Below are positions 41,786-51,007 of a stretch of DNA of 64,000 nt, in pieces. Source of the stretch: Desulfosporosinus sp049943955. Lineage in GTDB: Bacteria > Bacillota > Desulfitobacteriia > Desulfitobacteriales > Desulfitobacteriaceae. The position numbers and the translations under genes were made by a program. The DNA is taken from positions 496,001 to 560,000 of the forward strand of contig NZ_JBNFTW010000001.1 of NCBI RefSeq assembly GCF_049943955.1. The letters are read 5' to 3'. A model generated the notes under the pieces. The model worked only from the letters and a program-made list of their open reading frames with translations, was not told the origin of the DNA and ran no database searches. How positions within the stretch are numbered: position 1 is the stretch's first letter; each line of letters starts with the position of its first letter.

Positions 41786-42271
41786 ATGGATTGGCAAAAG
41801 ATCGTGATTCATCATACGGCAAGTCCGACGACAGTGCGTCGTGGAGGGAAGAGCGTTCCTGTTGATTGTGAAATAATACGAGAGTGGCATAAAGCCAAGG
41901 GATGGAAAGACATCGGATATAATTTTGTCATCATGCCTGATGGAGACTGTCAAGCCGGAAGGCCCTTGTCCCAACAGGGGGCACATTGCAAAGCAGGCAA
42001 GCGAAATTCTATGGGTATTGGAGTTTGCTTGGTGGGAAATTTCAGTGAAACGGAAGTGCCTGAAGCTCAGCTCAATGGGTTAGTGAAAAAAGTCGTACAG
42101 CTGCTCCAGGATTACAACTTAGGCCTTGATGACGTTGAGCTCCATCGGGATGTGCCTGGAGCAGCTACGGAATGTCCGGGACGAAACTTCTCCTTGAATT
42201 CTCTAAAAAAGAAGCTTAAGTTTGAAGCACTTGGAGGACCCGTTACGGAGACGCTAGGGGAGAAAAGGTGA
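41786..42271 (+). CDS. N-acetylmuramoyl-L-alanine amidase (amidase_2/PGRP type)
   Basis: The 161-residue protein is a bare amidase_2 domain. Zinc ligands are His in VIHHTASP, His in VELHRDVPGA and Cys in TECPGRNFS, with YNFVIMPDG. No signal peptide or wall-binding repeat is seen, so release would need another route (spore mother cell, lysis or recycling of cytoplasmic muropeptides). AAAGGGGGACTCG precedes ATG 41786. Its end overlaps the convergent penicillin-binding protein gene by 29 bases. Confidence 0.9.
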   Translation: MDWQKIVIHHTASPTTVRRGGKSVPVDCEIIREWHKAKGWKDIGYNFVIMPDGDCQAGRPLSQQGAHCKAGKRNSMGIGVCLVGNFSETEVPEAQLNGLVKKVVQLLQDYNLGLDDVELHRDVPGAATECPGRNFSLNSLKKKLKFEALGGPVTETLGEKR

Positions 42272-44267
42272 CAGTAACCATAGTACCTTTGGTGACTACT
42301 TTTCCGGCAGGGAGTGACTGCTGATTTGCCAGGCCGCTACCAGAAAAGCTAAAGTGAAGTTCTGATTTTTCTAAGACACTTCCGGCTTGACGCATGGTGA
42401 GTCCCGTTAAATCAGGGACAACGGTTTCTTCGGCACTTGGTGTGCGTTCAGGTGTTACAGGTTGCGGAGAGGGGCGAACAGCGGTTTCGGTGGGGGAAAT
42501 TGAAACATCGCTTTGGGTATTGCTCGCTACCGGAATGCCGTAATATTGCAGAGCTCCTTCGAGGATGGCTTTGGCCGGAAGGGCGCAGATAGGACCGCCG
42601 TCATGTTCTCCATCTGCCATTTTGGGGGTATCTACAATAACTAACAAGGCAATTTTAGGATTTTCAGCGGGGGCATAAGATGCAAATGAAGCAATATAAT
42701 CCGTACTTGAATAATCCCCTGTGGCCGGATCGATTTTTTGGGCAGTTCCTGTCTTACCAGCTACATTAATTCCCGGGATTTTGGCCAGATACCCGGTTCC
42801 GTTGTTAACAACCTGCTCTAAGACTTGTGTCATTTGAGTCGCGGTTTCTTTAGAAATAACCTGTCGAACTGATGTCGGTTTTTGTTGTTTGACTAACTGC
42901 CCATCGGGTGTAGTAATTTTGTCAACAATATAGGGCTTGTACAGAGTTCCCCCGTTCGCAACAGCTGAAATAGCCGTTAATAATTGAATAGGTGTTACTG
43001 AATTTGCTTGTCCGAAGGACATGGTTGCCAGGTCAAGCTCTCGTGCTTTGTTCTGAGGGACAAGAATACCACTTTCTTCACCTGAAATATCAATGCCGGT
43101 TTTAGAACCGAATCCAAAGGCTCTGAGATAAGTATAAAAGGTGTTCATCCCTAGTTTCATGCCAACTTGCGCAAGAACAACGTTGGAGGAGGATTGCATC
43201 CCCTGGGTAAAGGTGGTGTTTCCTCGGGATGCTATATTAGAGTCCCAGTTCGTGATTACTTTAGGGCCCACTTGAAGATACCCTGGGTCATAGAATTCTG
43301 AATTCGGGGTTATAACTCCTTCTTCCAAAGCGGCTGAGCCCGTAACGGTCTTAAAAGTGGACCCTGGTTCATAGGTCATGCCGATGGCAAGGTTGCGGCG
43401 GACATCAGGGGTTACTTTTTGATAATTGGAGGGATCAAAGGTTGGACGAGATCCCATACCCAGAATACGGCCTGTTTTCGGATCCATCGCTAAAATTGTT
43501 ACACTCTTAGCCTTAGTTGTTTGCTCTAAACCGTCAAGTTGCTGTTCAATTAAATATTGAATAGTTGAATCAAGGGTTAATGTAAGGTTGTCGCCGGGAA
43601 TTGGAGGTTCTCCCTGCGAAGGAGCACCTAAAATGGAACGCGCGCGGGTATCTTCTTCTTGGGAGATAAAACCCGGTTTGCCATACAACTCTTTGTCGTA
43701 ATAGTTTTCTAAACCTTCTACGCCATGACCGTCTTGAGTTACTATGCCAAGTGTTGAGGCTGCAAAACTACCCATAGGATTTACGCGTTTCTCTTCATCA
43801 GTCAGGCCGACTCCGGGGATTTTTAAGGCCATAATCTGATCTGCTTTTTGAACATCAACGTGATGTGCCAGACTAATCCAAGAAAGGTTAGTTTTATTAA
43901 GGTCGGATAATATGTCCTGGGGCTCGATTCCTAGGAGACTTGCAAGGTTTTTAGCAACGTCTTCTTTAGTGCTTTTAAATTGTTTCTTGGAAATTAAGTC
44001 ATTCAACGTTTTGGGATCTGCATAAACTTCTTTAACGGGAATGCTTTGAGCTAAAACATTTCCTTGAGCATCAAAAATAGCACCTCTTTGGGGTCGGACA
44101 TTTTCATCGTTTGTTCGTCGCTCAATGCCTCTTTGTTTGAGATCGGAAGCCTGAACTATTTGCAAGTCTATAAGCCTGCCTAAGACTAAAAGCATTAAAA
44201 TTCCTAAGAATAATGGAACCCAACGGCTACGTGAAAAATAGGTTACACGTTTATTTTGTAGTTTCAA
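42243..44267 (-). CDS. Penicillin-binding transpeptidase with PASTA domain (SpoVD/FtsI-like)
   Basis: This class B penicillin-binding protein has 674 residues. One membrane helix (about 16-36) is followed by a PBP dimerisation domain (RPQRGAIFDAQGNVLAQS) and a transpeptidase domain with YEPGSTFKTVTG (catalytic Ser), SSSN and AGKTGTAQKI. A proline/threonine linker leads to one C-terminal PASTA domain (VVPDLTGLTMRQAGSVLEKS). One PASTA domain is the layout of SpoVD. The start appears to be TTG 44267 with a poor ribosome site. It stands alone, away from the division cluster. Confidence 0.92.
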   Translation of the reverse strand: MKLQNKRVTYFSRSRWVPLFLGILMLLVLGRLIDLQIVQASDLKQRGIERRTNDENVRPQRGAIFDAQGNVLAQSIPVKEVYADPKTLNDLISKKQFKSTKEDVAKNLASLLGIEPQDILSDLNKTNLSWISLAHHVDVQKADQIMALKIPGVGLTDEEKRVNPMGSFAASTLGIVTQDGHGVEGLENYYDKELYGKPGFISQEEDTRARSILGAPSQGEPPIPGDNLTLTLDSTIQYLIEQQLDGLEQTTKAKSVTILAMDPKTGRILGMGSRPTFDPSNYQKVTPDVRRNLAIGMTYEPGSTFKTVTGSAALEEGVITPNSEFYDPGYLQVGPKVITNWDSNIASRGNTTFTQGMQSSSNVVLAQVGMKLGMNTFYTYLRAFGFGSKTGIDISGEESGILVPQNKARELDLATMSFGQANSVTPIQLLTAISAVANGGTLYKPYIVDKITTPDGQLVKQQKPTSVRQVISKETATQMTQVLEQVVNNGTGYLAKIPGINVAGKTGTAQKIDPATGDYSSTDYIASFASYAPAENPKIALLVIVDTPKMADGEHDGGPICALPAKAILEGALQYYGIPVASNTQSDVSISPTETAVRPSPQPVTPERTPSAEETVVPDLTGLTMRQAGSVLEKSELHFSFSGSGLANQQSLPAGKVVTKGTMVTVTFSPLASP

Positions 44268-44328
44268 AGCTGTCTTCTACCTGCCCTTCTTTAGTCAACC
44301 GTTGAACAAAGATCGTTTCTTATTTACA

Positions 44329-44379
44329 AAAAGTCCCCTCGTTGAGAGGGGCTTTGGAAAACCGAAGAATGTCCATACA
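44329..44379 (-). promoter_or_regulatory. Leader with terminator-like hairpin before the penicillin-binding protein gene
   Basis: On the reverse strand, CTATAATAG (about 44370-44379) looks like a -10 box. After it comes a hairpin GCCCCTC-TCAAC-GAGGGGAC followed by TTTTT (44352-44328), then about 60 bases to the gene start. No reverse-strand gene lies just upstream to be ended by this terminator, so it may be an attenuator or end a short RNA. No known riboswitch was recognised. Confidence 0.45.
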
Positions 44380-44591
44380 CTATTATAGCTTAGATTTGCT
44401 CATCTGCTATATAGTTTCTATTAAAAAAATGTTAAACCATAAGCATGAAAATAAACCATCTTTTGGATTTAAGAGACTGGTTTTGTAAAATTTGCAGGAA
44501 TTATAGCTGATGGAGTCGAAATTAAACATCTATAGTAAAGTTTTCTCTTACGGTAATGTCATGGGTTCCCCAAAAAAGGAGTGCAACTATA

Positions 44592-45275
44592 ATGGAAGCT
44601 TTTTATGAAAAAGAAGTAAACTGTCTTTGCTGCGGACATAGTTTTAGCAGCCTAAAAGTACGTTCCAGGTCGGCTGTTCCCTATAAAATTGATAGTGACT
44701 TTTGTCCCCATTACAAAGAGGGTACACCTAATCCGCATCTTTACTATGTTAGAGTTTGTCCGGAATGTGGGTTTGCCTTTTCAGATGATTTCTCCGAGAC
44801 CTTTCCTTCAGGTACCAAAGAAATCATTAATGCCAAAATATCCTATGAATGGAGAAAGCACGATCTTGGACAGCTCAGGGATACTGCTAAGGGTATTGAA
44901 ACCCTAAAATTGGCGATATACTCTGCTACCTTGAAGAAAGAAAAGCATTCCGTATTAGCTGGTTTGTGTTTGCGGTTGGCTTGGATATACCGAACAGAAA
45001 ATAGGCAAAACGACGAACAGCGGTTTTTGCAGTTAGCCCTTCAGGAATATGAAGAATCTTATCTCTATTCCGATTTTAATGGGACATCAATGTCTGAACT
45101 GCGAGTCTTATTTATGATCGGGGAGCTAAGTCGCCGACTTGGCCAATATACCAAAGCCGTTTCCTATTTTTCCAAAATTATTGAGCATCCAAAGCGTAAT
45201 GAAGAAGCAAAGATCTTAAATATGGCTCGCACTCAATGGCAGATTGCTGCGGAGGAAAATCGAGAGTCTAAATAG
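44592..45275 (+). CDS. DUF2225 family protein
   Basis: The protein of about 227 residues has two Cys pairs at its N-terminus (VNCLCCGHSF and RVCPECGFAF) that probably bind zinc, then a helical TPR-like region (about 90-220). This is the DUF2225 layout; its function is unknown. AAAGGAG precedes ATG 44592; a longer frame from 44556 starts before that site. A single-gene unit. Confidence 0.82.
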   Translation: MEAFYEKEVNCLCCGHSFSSLKVRSRSAVPYKIDSDFCPHYKEGTPNPHLYYVRVCPECGFAFSDDFSETFPSGTKEIINAKISYEWRKHDLGQLRDTAKGIETLKLAIYSATLKKEKHSVLAGLCLRLAWIYRTENRQNDEQRFLQLALQEYEESYLYSDFNGTSMSELRVLFMIGELSRRLGQYTKAVSYFSKIIEHPKRNEEAKILNMARTQWQIAAEENRESK

Positions 45276-45295
45276 CATTTGGGGATTGAGCCGGA

Positions 45296-45341
45296 AACTT
45301 GTTATCATAGTTTTCTCGAGTATAATTATACATAACAAGTT
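45296..45341 (+). promoter_or_regulatory. Promoter flanked by a 10-base inverted repeat
   Basis: TTGTTA (45299-45304), 16 bases, TATAAT (45321-45326) is a good vegetative promoter. AACTTGTTAT (45296-45305) covers the -35 box and its perfect complement ATAACAAGTT (45332-45341) covers the start region. The repeat could be an operator for a dimeric or tetrameric regulator, or form a hairpin. Confidence 0.5.
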
Positions 45342-45382
45342 CACTTCAGTCGTGTGAATTTTTAATGAAGAAGTGATTATTC

Positions 45383-45967
45383 TTGAATGACAAAAGGAAC
45401 ATGTTTAAGAACGTTGTTGATTTAGCAAAGCAAATTTGTCAGTTAAAATTAAAGCAGGGAGACAAAGCGGCTGATTGCACAATGGGTAACGGCAATGATA
45501 CTGCTTTCTTATGCGATTTAGTTGGAGAAGAAGGAAAGGTTTATGCTTTCGATATTCAAGAAGAGGCAATTAGTAAAACCCGCGAGAAGCTGCAGAAATT
45601 AAAGCTTCTGGACAGAGCTGTCTTAATTCTTGATGGTCATGAGACAATGGATTCTTACATCAAGGAGCCAATCCGCTTATTTATGTTTAATCTTGGCTAT
45701 CTTCCTAAAGGAGATCATGAAATAACAACCAAAAAGGATACTACACTTCAAGCTGTTCAGAAATGTTTAGATCTTCTGGAGCCTGACGGCCTTATTTTAT
45801 TGGTTATCTACCCGGGACATGAACGGGGAAAAGAGGAGCAAGAAGCTCTCGCCGTCTTTGCCGCAACATTGAATCAAAAAGCCTTTAATGTTGCTCATAT
45901 TTGCTTGACCAATCAGGCCAATAATCCTCCTGAACTTCTTTGTATTGAAAAGGTTCTCCCTAGATAA
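45383..45967 (+). CDS. Class I SAM-dependent methyltransferase, YtqB/MnmM-like
   Basis: This 194-residue methyltransferase has the SAM motif ADCTMGNGNDTAFLCDLVG, acidic VYAFDIQEEAI and FNLGYLPKGDHEITT, the pattern of the rRNA-methylase-like YtqB family. B. subtilis YtqB (MnmM) methylates the wobble uridine side chain in tRNA; the same role is inferred here. The start is TTG 45383 or ATG 45401. It converges on rqcH. Confidence 0.8.
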   Translation: MNDKRNMFKNVVDLAKQICQLKLKQGDKAADCTMGNGNDTAFLCDLVGEEGKVYAFDIQEEAISKTREKLQKLKLLDRAVLILDGHETMDSYIKEPIRLFMFNLGYLPKGDHEITTKKDTTLQAVQKCLDLLEPDGLILLVIYPGHERGKEEQEALAVFAATLNQKAFNVAHICLTNQANNPPELLCIEKVLPR

Positions 45968-45973
45968 AAAACA

Positions 45974-46016
45974 AGCGCAGAAATTTCACTTAAGAAATTA
46001 CTGCGCTGTTTTTTTT
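45974..46016 (+). terminator. Bidirectional terminator between the methyltransferase gene and rqcH
   Basis: AGCGCAG (45974-45980) pairs with CTGCGCT (46001-46007), with an inner AAATTTC/GAAATT stem. TTTTTTTT follows on the right and AAAAAA lies on the left, so it can serve both convergent genes. Confidence 0.88.
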
Positions 46017-46063
46017 ATCCGGTTTTTAAGACCTCCACTTTTATAAGTGGGGGTGTATCCTTC
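46015..46063 (+). repeat. Left-end remnant of the palindromic element
   Basis: TATCCGGTTTTTAAGACC, then the hairpin CCACTT-TTAT-AAGTGG and GGGTGTATCC. The first 18 bases and the hairpin match the left end at 59194 closely. No right end is present; the rqcH stop codon is 8 bases on. Confidence 0.6.
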
Positions 46064-46070
46064 TATTCAA

Positions 46071-47918
46071 TCACTCTATTGCTTCTTCTGTTGCCAGTAA
46101 TCGTTCCAGGATTTCTGGCTTGGGGGTAAGATATAAGGTCCAATTCTGCTCGTAGACGACCATACCAGGCTTGGCAGAGTTGGGCTTTTTAAGTTGCTTT
46201 ACATGGGTATAATCGACGGGAACCTGGGAAGAACCTCTTGACTGGCTGTAAAAAATGGCTAAAGCAGCTGCTTCTTCTAACGTAGCATCGTCAGGAAACT
46301 CTTCTCCCTCCTCGAGGGGAACCAGGACATGAGAACCGGGGATCTGTTTGACATGCAGCCACAGATCATTAGGTTTTCCTTTGCGCAACGAGAGCCAATC
46401 GTTTTGAGCATTATTTTTCCCAACATAGATGATTCTGTCTTGGCTTGAGCGATAGATGCGAGGATGAGGCATTTCTTTGGAGGATTTAACCTTGGGTTTC
46501 TGTCGCGACTTTGATTTTGATCCGTTTTTGTTCGATTTAAAAGTGTCCTTGAGCAAATGTTTACCTGCAACGTAGCCTTGTTCCATAAGTTCGACATAAA
46601 TTTCTTCAAGTTCAGAAAGAGTGGAAGCCTGATCAAGACTGACTTGCAGGGAATTCAAATAATTGGTTTCATCAAGGGCAGCTTCTTGAAACTGCTGGGT
46701 TTTCATTAATGTGGCCTTTGCTTTGTTATACAGTTTGTAGTAACGCTGAGCATTGTCGATGGCACTAAGATGGGGATCAAGGGGTATTAGAACTGATGAA
46801 AGAGCGGGGTCATAATAATCTTCAACGCTAACCTCCTTCGATCTGGAGACAATTCGATGCAGGTTGGCTGTGAGGAGTTCACCCCAGCGCTGATAGGCAA
46901 GATTGGAATTTGCTTCGGATATGGCTTCTCCATAGACGTTTAGCTTCTTATGAAGATGGGTTTGCTGTTCTTGGACGATTTTTCGTAGTGAGCCACGTTT
47001 AGCTTCAAGATTATTGGTGACGGATTTGGCGCTATAAAAGCACTGAATAGTCTCGTTTAAAGAATCGAAACTTACTTTTTTTAAGGTTTGGTATTGTTGA
47101 AAAGGAATAAAGGTAAAGGCGATAGGAGGTAATTTAGGTTGAGGAGGATAGTAGAGACAGGGCTGGATTTCCGTCTTATCTTCGGGGTTGCATAACCTTT
47201 GATAGGCTTGAAAAAGCCTTGAAAAATCAATGTCCCCACACTGATGGAGGTAAGTATCAGCAGATAAGCCGGCTTGAATGGCAATTTCCAGGGCCAATTC
47301 CGGACTGACTCCTGCGAAATGGGTAAGGAGCAGTTTTGTGATCTTTCGGTCGAGATCGTCGAAGGAGAAAGTCTGTCGCCAGAGTTCTTCATCTTTAAAG
47401 GGAGGTTTCTTCCCTTGAGAGGGAGGTGCAAGATAGGTGCGCCCGGGAAGTACTTCACGGTAGCGGCTAAGGGCGTGAGAATAGCGTTTAAGTCCGTCGA
47501 GGATTGTTCCGCTACCCTGATCCACCAGAATTAAATTACTGTGCTTACCCATGATTTCTAAATAGAGATGGAGTGTAACGAGATCACCGCGGTCGTTGTA
47601 GTTTTGAATTTCAAAGGTGATGACTCGCTCCAGCTCTACTTGGGAGACACTGGCTATTTTTCCTCCTTCGAGATGTTTGCGCAGGATCATGCAGAACATG
47701 GGCGGAGAAGGGGGGTTTTTTTTGCTTTCAGCAGTCAAGTGAAAGCGTGGAGAGGTAGCGCCAGCGTTAAGCAAGAGTCTCCTATTGCCTTGGCTCAGCC
47801 TCAACTGAAGATGGATTTCTTCTTTTTCAGGTTGAAAGATTTTATCTATACGTGCTCCTTTGAGCTGGGGAGCAAGTTCCTTTACTAAATAGGCGAGGGT
47901 CACACCGTCTAAGGCCAT
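46071..47918 (-). CDS. rqcH: Ribosome quality-control protein RqcH (NFACT family)
   Basis: RqcH recruits Ala-tRNA to stalled large subunits and adds alanine tails. The 615-residue protein has NFACT-N (MALDGVTLAYLVKELAPQL to about 200), helix-hairpin-helix and coiled-coil parts, and NFACT-R with DRIIYVGKNNAQNDWLSLRKG and DLWLHVKQIPGSHVLV. The DWLS and WLHV motifs are typical. The reverse-strand ATG at 47918 follows AAAGGAGAT; a start at 47939 lies before that site. The P-type ATPase gene beside it diverges, as yloA and yloB are neighbours in B. subtilis. Confidence 0.93.
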   Translation of the reverse strand: MALDGVTLAYLVKELAPQLKGARIDKIFQPEKEEIHLQLRLSQGNRRLLLNAGATSPRFHLTAESKKNPPSPPMFCMILRKHLEGGKIASVSQVELERVITFEIQNYNDRGDLVTLHLYLEIMGKHSNLILVDQGSGTILDGLKRYSHALSRYREVLPGRTYLAPPSQGKKPPFKDEELWRQTFSFDDLDRKITKLLLTHFAGVSPELALEIAIQAGLSADTYLHQCGDIDFSRLFQAYQRLCNPEDKTEIQPCLYYPPQPKLPPIAFTFIPFQQYQTLKKVSFDSLNETIQCFYSAKSVTNNLEAKRGSLRKIVQEQQTHLHKKLNVYGEAISEANSNLAYQRWGELLTANLHRIVSRSKEVSVEDYYDPALSSVLIPLDPHLSAIDNAQRYYKLYNKAKATLMKTQQFQEAALDETNYLNSLQVSLDQASTLSELEEIYVELMEQGYVAGKHLLKDTFKSNKNGSKSKSRQKPKVKSSKEMPHPRIYRSSQDRIIYVGKNNAQNDWLSLRKGKPNDLWLHVKQIPGSHVLVPLEEGEEFPDDATLEEAAALAIFYSQSRGSSQVPVDYTHVKQLKKPNSAKPGMVVYEQNWTLYLTPKPEILERLLATEEAIE

Positions 47919-47942
47919 GAGGGATCTCCTTTCATCCAATCG

Positions 47943-48000
47943 TCAGACTCCCGCTTCCACAAGTGGGAGTGGTTCCCCTACCTTGCTTCGGTGGGGGGCG
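47943..48000 (+). repeat. Left-part remnant of the palindromic element
   Basis: The hairpin ACTCCCGCTT-CCAC-AAGTGGGAGT (one mismatch) is followed by GGTTCCCCTACCTTGCTTCGGTGGGG, the consensus block of the family. The right half is missing. It lies in the divergent gap between rqcH and the ATPase gene. Confidence 0.6.
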
Positions 48001-48128
48001 AATTGTTTTTAGTATAACACACTTGGACATCGGAGGCATTTTTCAGCGGTCTTCGGAATAAGCATGTACTACGAAATGGACAAAGAGTAAGGAGCTAAGT
48101 TCTTTGGGTAAGAGGAGGAGATTAAGAC

Positions 48129-50864
48129 ATGCGTCAACAATCATGGCATGTACTGCCTTGGGTTGATGTGGCCAAGGTATTGAATGTGCATCCAGGCAAA
48201 GGGTTAAATGTTAAAGAAGTTCAGAAGCGCTTGCAAGAAGTCGGGAAAAATGTCCTGGCAGCAAAAAAGGGAGTTCATCCTGTTTTTCTGTTCTTGGGTC
48301 AGTTTAAAGATTTTATGGTTTTGGTCTTATTGGCAGCAACAGTAGTCTCAGGACTTTTGGGAGAAATAGCAGATGCAGTTACGATTTTAACAATTCTGAT
48401 TGTCAATGCAATTTTGGGCTTTATTCAGGAATTTCGTGCCGAGCGTTCTATGGAATCCTTACGTTCCCTCACGGCTCCGGAGGCGCGGGTTCTAAGGGAA
48501 GGCCTTGAGCAGCGAATTCCGGCAGCCGAGCTTGTCCCCGGGGACATCGTACTTTTGGAAGCAGGTGATCGCATTCCTGCCGATGTGCGCTGGATTCAGG
48601 CCGTCAACATTCAAGTGGAAGAATCTGCCCTAACGGGAGAATCTCATCCTGTGAGTAAGAGTATCGCACCTCTTATCGATGAATTGACCCCCATGGCTGA
48701 TCGACGAAACATGGGCTATATGGGGACTTCTGTCGTCAACGGCCGAGGGGCCGGTGTCGTCGTGGCGACAGGTATGGATACAGAGATGGGTGTTATCGCG
48801 GGGATGATTCAGAGTGTGGAAGAGGAAGAAACCCCTTTACAAAAACGTTTGGCGGAATTGGGAAAATGGTTAGTCTTAATTAGTGTTCTTGTTTGTTTAG
48901 TCGTAGTGGCTACAGGGATTTTGCGGGGTGAAGATTTTTATAAGATGTTCTTTACAGGAGTATCTCTGGCCGTTGCGGCTATTCCCGAGGGTTTACCGGC
49001 TATTGTCACTGTGGCCTTGGCCGTCGGGGTTCAACGAATGGTAAAGCGGCAGGCAATTATTCGCAAACTTCCTGCAGTGGAAACCTTGGGCTGTGCGACA
49101 GTGATTTGTTCCGACAAGACTGGGACCTTAACCCAAAATGAAATGACCGTGCGTCAAATTTATTCGGATGGCAGAAAAATTACCGTTTCCGGTCAAGGTT
49201 ATGATCCCAAGGGGGATTTTTATGGTGCCGATCCCGAGAAAGAAAAAGATCCTCTTCATGAAGGCTTAAAAATTGCCGCTTTATGTAATAATGCCATCTT
49301 AACGAAAAAGGGAGCTCAAGTTGCAGGCCTCTTTCGCTCTAAAGCTAATGATGCTCCCTGGGGAATTGAAGGTGACCCTACTGAAGGCGCGATTTTGGTT
49401 GCAGCGGCTAAGGCAGGAATCTGGCGTGAGGTATTGGAACGAAAAGAAGAGCGGATTGGAGAATTGCCCTTCGATTCAGACCGCAAACGAATGAGCGTGG
49501 TATATAAGACAAAGCATGGACCCAGAGCTTATGTTAAGGGGGCACCAGACAAAATTGTCCAGCTTTGTAAGCAGGAATTAACCTCGGAAGGTGTTGTGGA
49601 GTTATCTTCCGCACGCAGGCAAAGCATTATGCGGGCCAATGATGAAATGGCCAGGCATGCTCTGCGCGTTCTGGCAGTCGCAGAAAAATCGTTAACGGAA
49701 TATGAGATGCATGATGAGGGGATTGAACAGGGGTTAACTTTCGTCGGTTTATTGGGCATGATTGACCCGCCGCGTCCCAGTGCAGTTCGGGCAATTAAAT
49801 TATGCCGGCAGGCGGGAGTTAAGCCAGTTATGATTACGGGAGATCATCGTCTGACGGCTGAAGCAGTAGGACATGAATTAGGGATTCTCAAAGGGAAGGA
49901 CGGAGTAATCTCAGGGGAAGAATTGGAGCGAATGTCTGATCAGGATCTCAGCCAAAGGGTTATGGATATTTCCGTTTATGCCCGGGTAACCCCAAAAGAC
50001 AAATTAAGAATCGTGAGAGCCTTGAAAAACCAGGGCCAAGTTGTTGCTATGACCGGCGATGGCGTTAATGATGCACCAGCGGTCAAGGAAGCAGATATTG
50101 GAGTGTCTATGGGTGTGACCGGGACAGATGTTACCAAAGAAGCGTCTTCTATGGTTTTAGGCGATGATAACTTTGCGACCATTGTTGCCGCAGTGGAAGA
50201 AGGACGGGGAATTTATGATAATATCCGCAAGTTTATCCGCTACTTGCTTTCCTGTAATCTGGGAGAGGTTTTAACCATGTTTTTAGCAACGCTTGTCGGG
50301 CTGCCCCTGCCTCTCCTGCCCATTCAAATTTTGTGGGTAAATCTTGTAACCGATGGCTTGCCTGCCATGGCCCTGGGAGTTGACGGAGCGGAGCCGGAAA
50401 TTATGAATCGTCCTCCGAGAATCCCGGGAGAAAGCATTTTTGCCCGCGGACTGGCTCGTAAAATAGGCATCAGGGGAACTTTGATAGGTTTGGGTACACT
50501 TTTCGTTTTTGTCGCTGGCCTCTTTATGGGAGCCAATATGTTAGGGGCTCGAACTATGGCCTTTAGTACGCTGGTGTTCTCTCAATTATTCCATGTTTTT
50601 GATTGTCGCTCTGAAGAACGAGGTATCTTTGAAGTAGGACTTTTTTCAAACCCTTACTTAGTTGGGGCGGTGTTGGTTTCGACACTGATGCAGCTGAGTG
50701 TCATTTATCTGCCGCCTTTACAAGCTATCTTTAAGACGACAGCCCTGCACAGCTGGCAATGGATTTTAATTCTTTGCGTAGCCGGAGGCCCTTCAATTCT
50801 AATTGGTCTGGCCCGCCTTCTCAAAAACAACTGGCAGGGCAAACCGTCGATAGCCAAAGGATAA
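48129..50864 (+). CDS. Calcium-transporting P-type ATPase (YloB/SERCA-like)
   Basis: This 911-residue P2A-type pump has an N-terminal cation ATPase domain, membrane helices M1-M10, the actuator TGES (ALTGESHPV), the ion-site PEGLP (AAIPEGLPAIVT), the phosphorylation motif CSDKTGTLT and the hinge TGDGVNDAPAVKEADIGVSMG. It probably exports Ca2+; Bacillus YloB is active in sporulating cells. GTAAGAGGAGG precedes ATG 48129. Confidence 0.94.
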   Translation: MRQQSWHVLPWVDVAKVLNVHPGKGLNVKEVQKRLQEVGKNVLAAKKGVHPVFLFLGQFKDFMVLVLLAATVVSGLLGEIADAVTILTILIVNAILGFIQEFRAERSMESLRSLTAPEARVLREGLEQRIPAAELVPGDIVLLEAGDRIPADVRWIQAVNIQVEESALTGESHPVSKSIAPLIDELTPMADRRNMGYMGTSVVNGRGAGVVVATGMDTEMGVIAGMIQSVEEEETPLQKRLAELGKWLVLISVLVCLVVVATGILRGEDFYKMFFTGVSLAVAAIPEGLPAIVTVALAVGVQRMVKRQAIIRKLPAVETLGCATVICSDKTGTLTQNEMTVRQIYSDGRKITVSGQGYDPKGDFYGADPEKEKDPLHEGLKIAALCNNAILTKKGAQVAGLFRSKANDAPWGIEGDPTEGAILVAAAKAGIWREVLERKEERIGELPFDSDRKRMSVVYKTKHGPRAYVKGAPDKIVQLCKQELTSEGVVELSSARRQSIMRANDEMARHALRVLAVAEKSLTEYEMHDEGIEQGLTFVGLLGMIDPPRPSAVRAIKLCRQAGVKPVMITGDHRLTAEAVGHELGILKGKDGVISGEELERMSDQDLSQRVMDISVYARVTPKDKLRIVRALKNQGQVVAMTGDGVNDAPAVKEADIGVSMGVTGTDVTKEASSMVLGDDNFATIVAAVEEGRGIYDNIRKFIRYLLSCNLGEVLTMFLATLVGLPLPLLPIQILWVNLVTDGLPAMALGVDGAEPEIMNRPPRIPGESIFARGLARKIGIRGTLIGLGTLFVFVAGLFMGANMLGARTMAFSTLVFSQLFHVFDCRSEERGIFEVGLFSNPYLVGAVLVSTLMQLSVIYLPPLQAIFKTTALHSWQWILILCVAGGPSILIGLARLLKNNWQGKPSIAKG

Positions 50865-50954
50865 ACCGTGTATACTTGACTCAATAGCTTGACCCCCTTT
50901 ATCTTGCGTAGTATCCTTTAATGAGATATAACGTAAACTATACTAGACTTTTGA

Positions 50955-50990
50955 TTTAGATGGAGGTAACTCCATCTAAACGTTTTAGGT
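50955..50990 (+). terminator. Possible terminator after the ATPase gene
   Basis: TTTAGATGGAG (50955-50965) and CTCCATCTAAA (50970-50980) form a perfect 11-base stem with loop GTAA; only CGTTTTAGG follows, a weak T tract. Confidence 0.6.
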
Positions 50991-51007
50991 ATACTAAGCA
51001 AGGAGAT

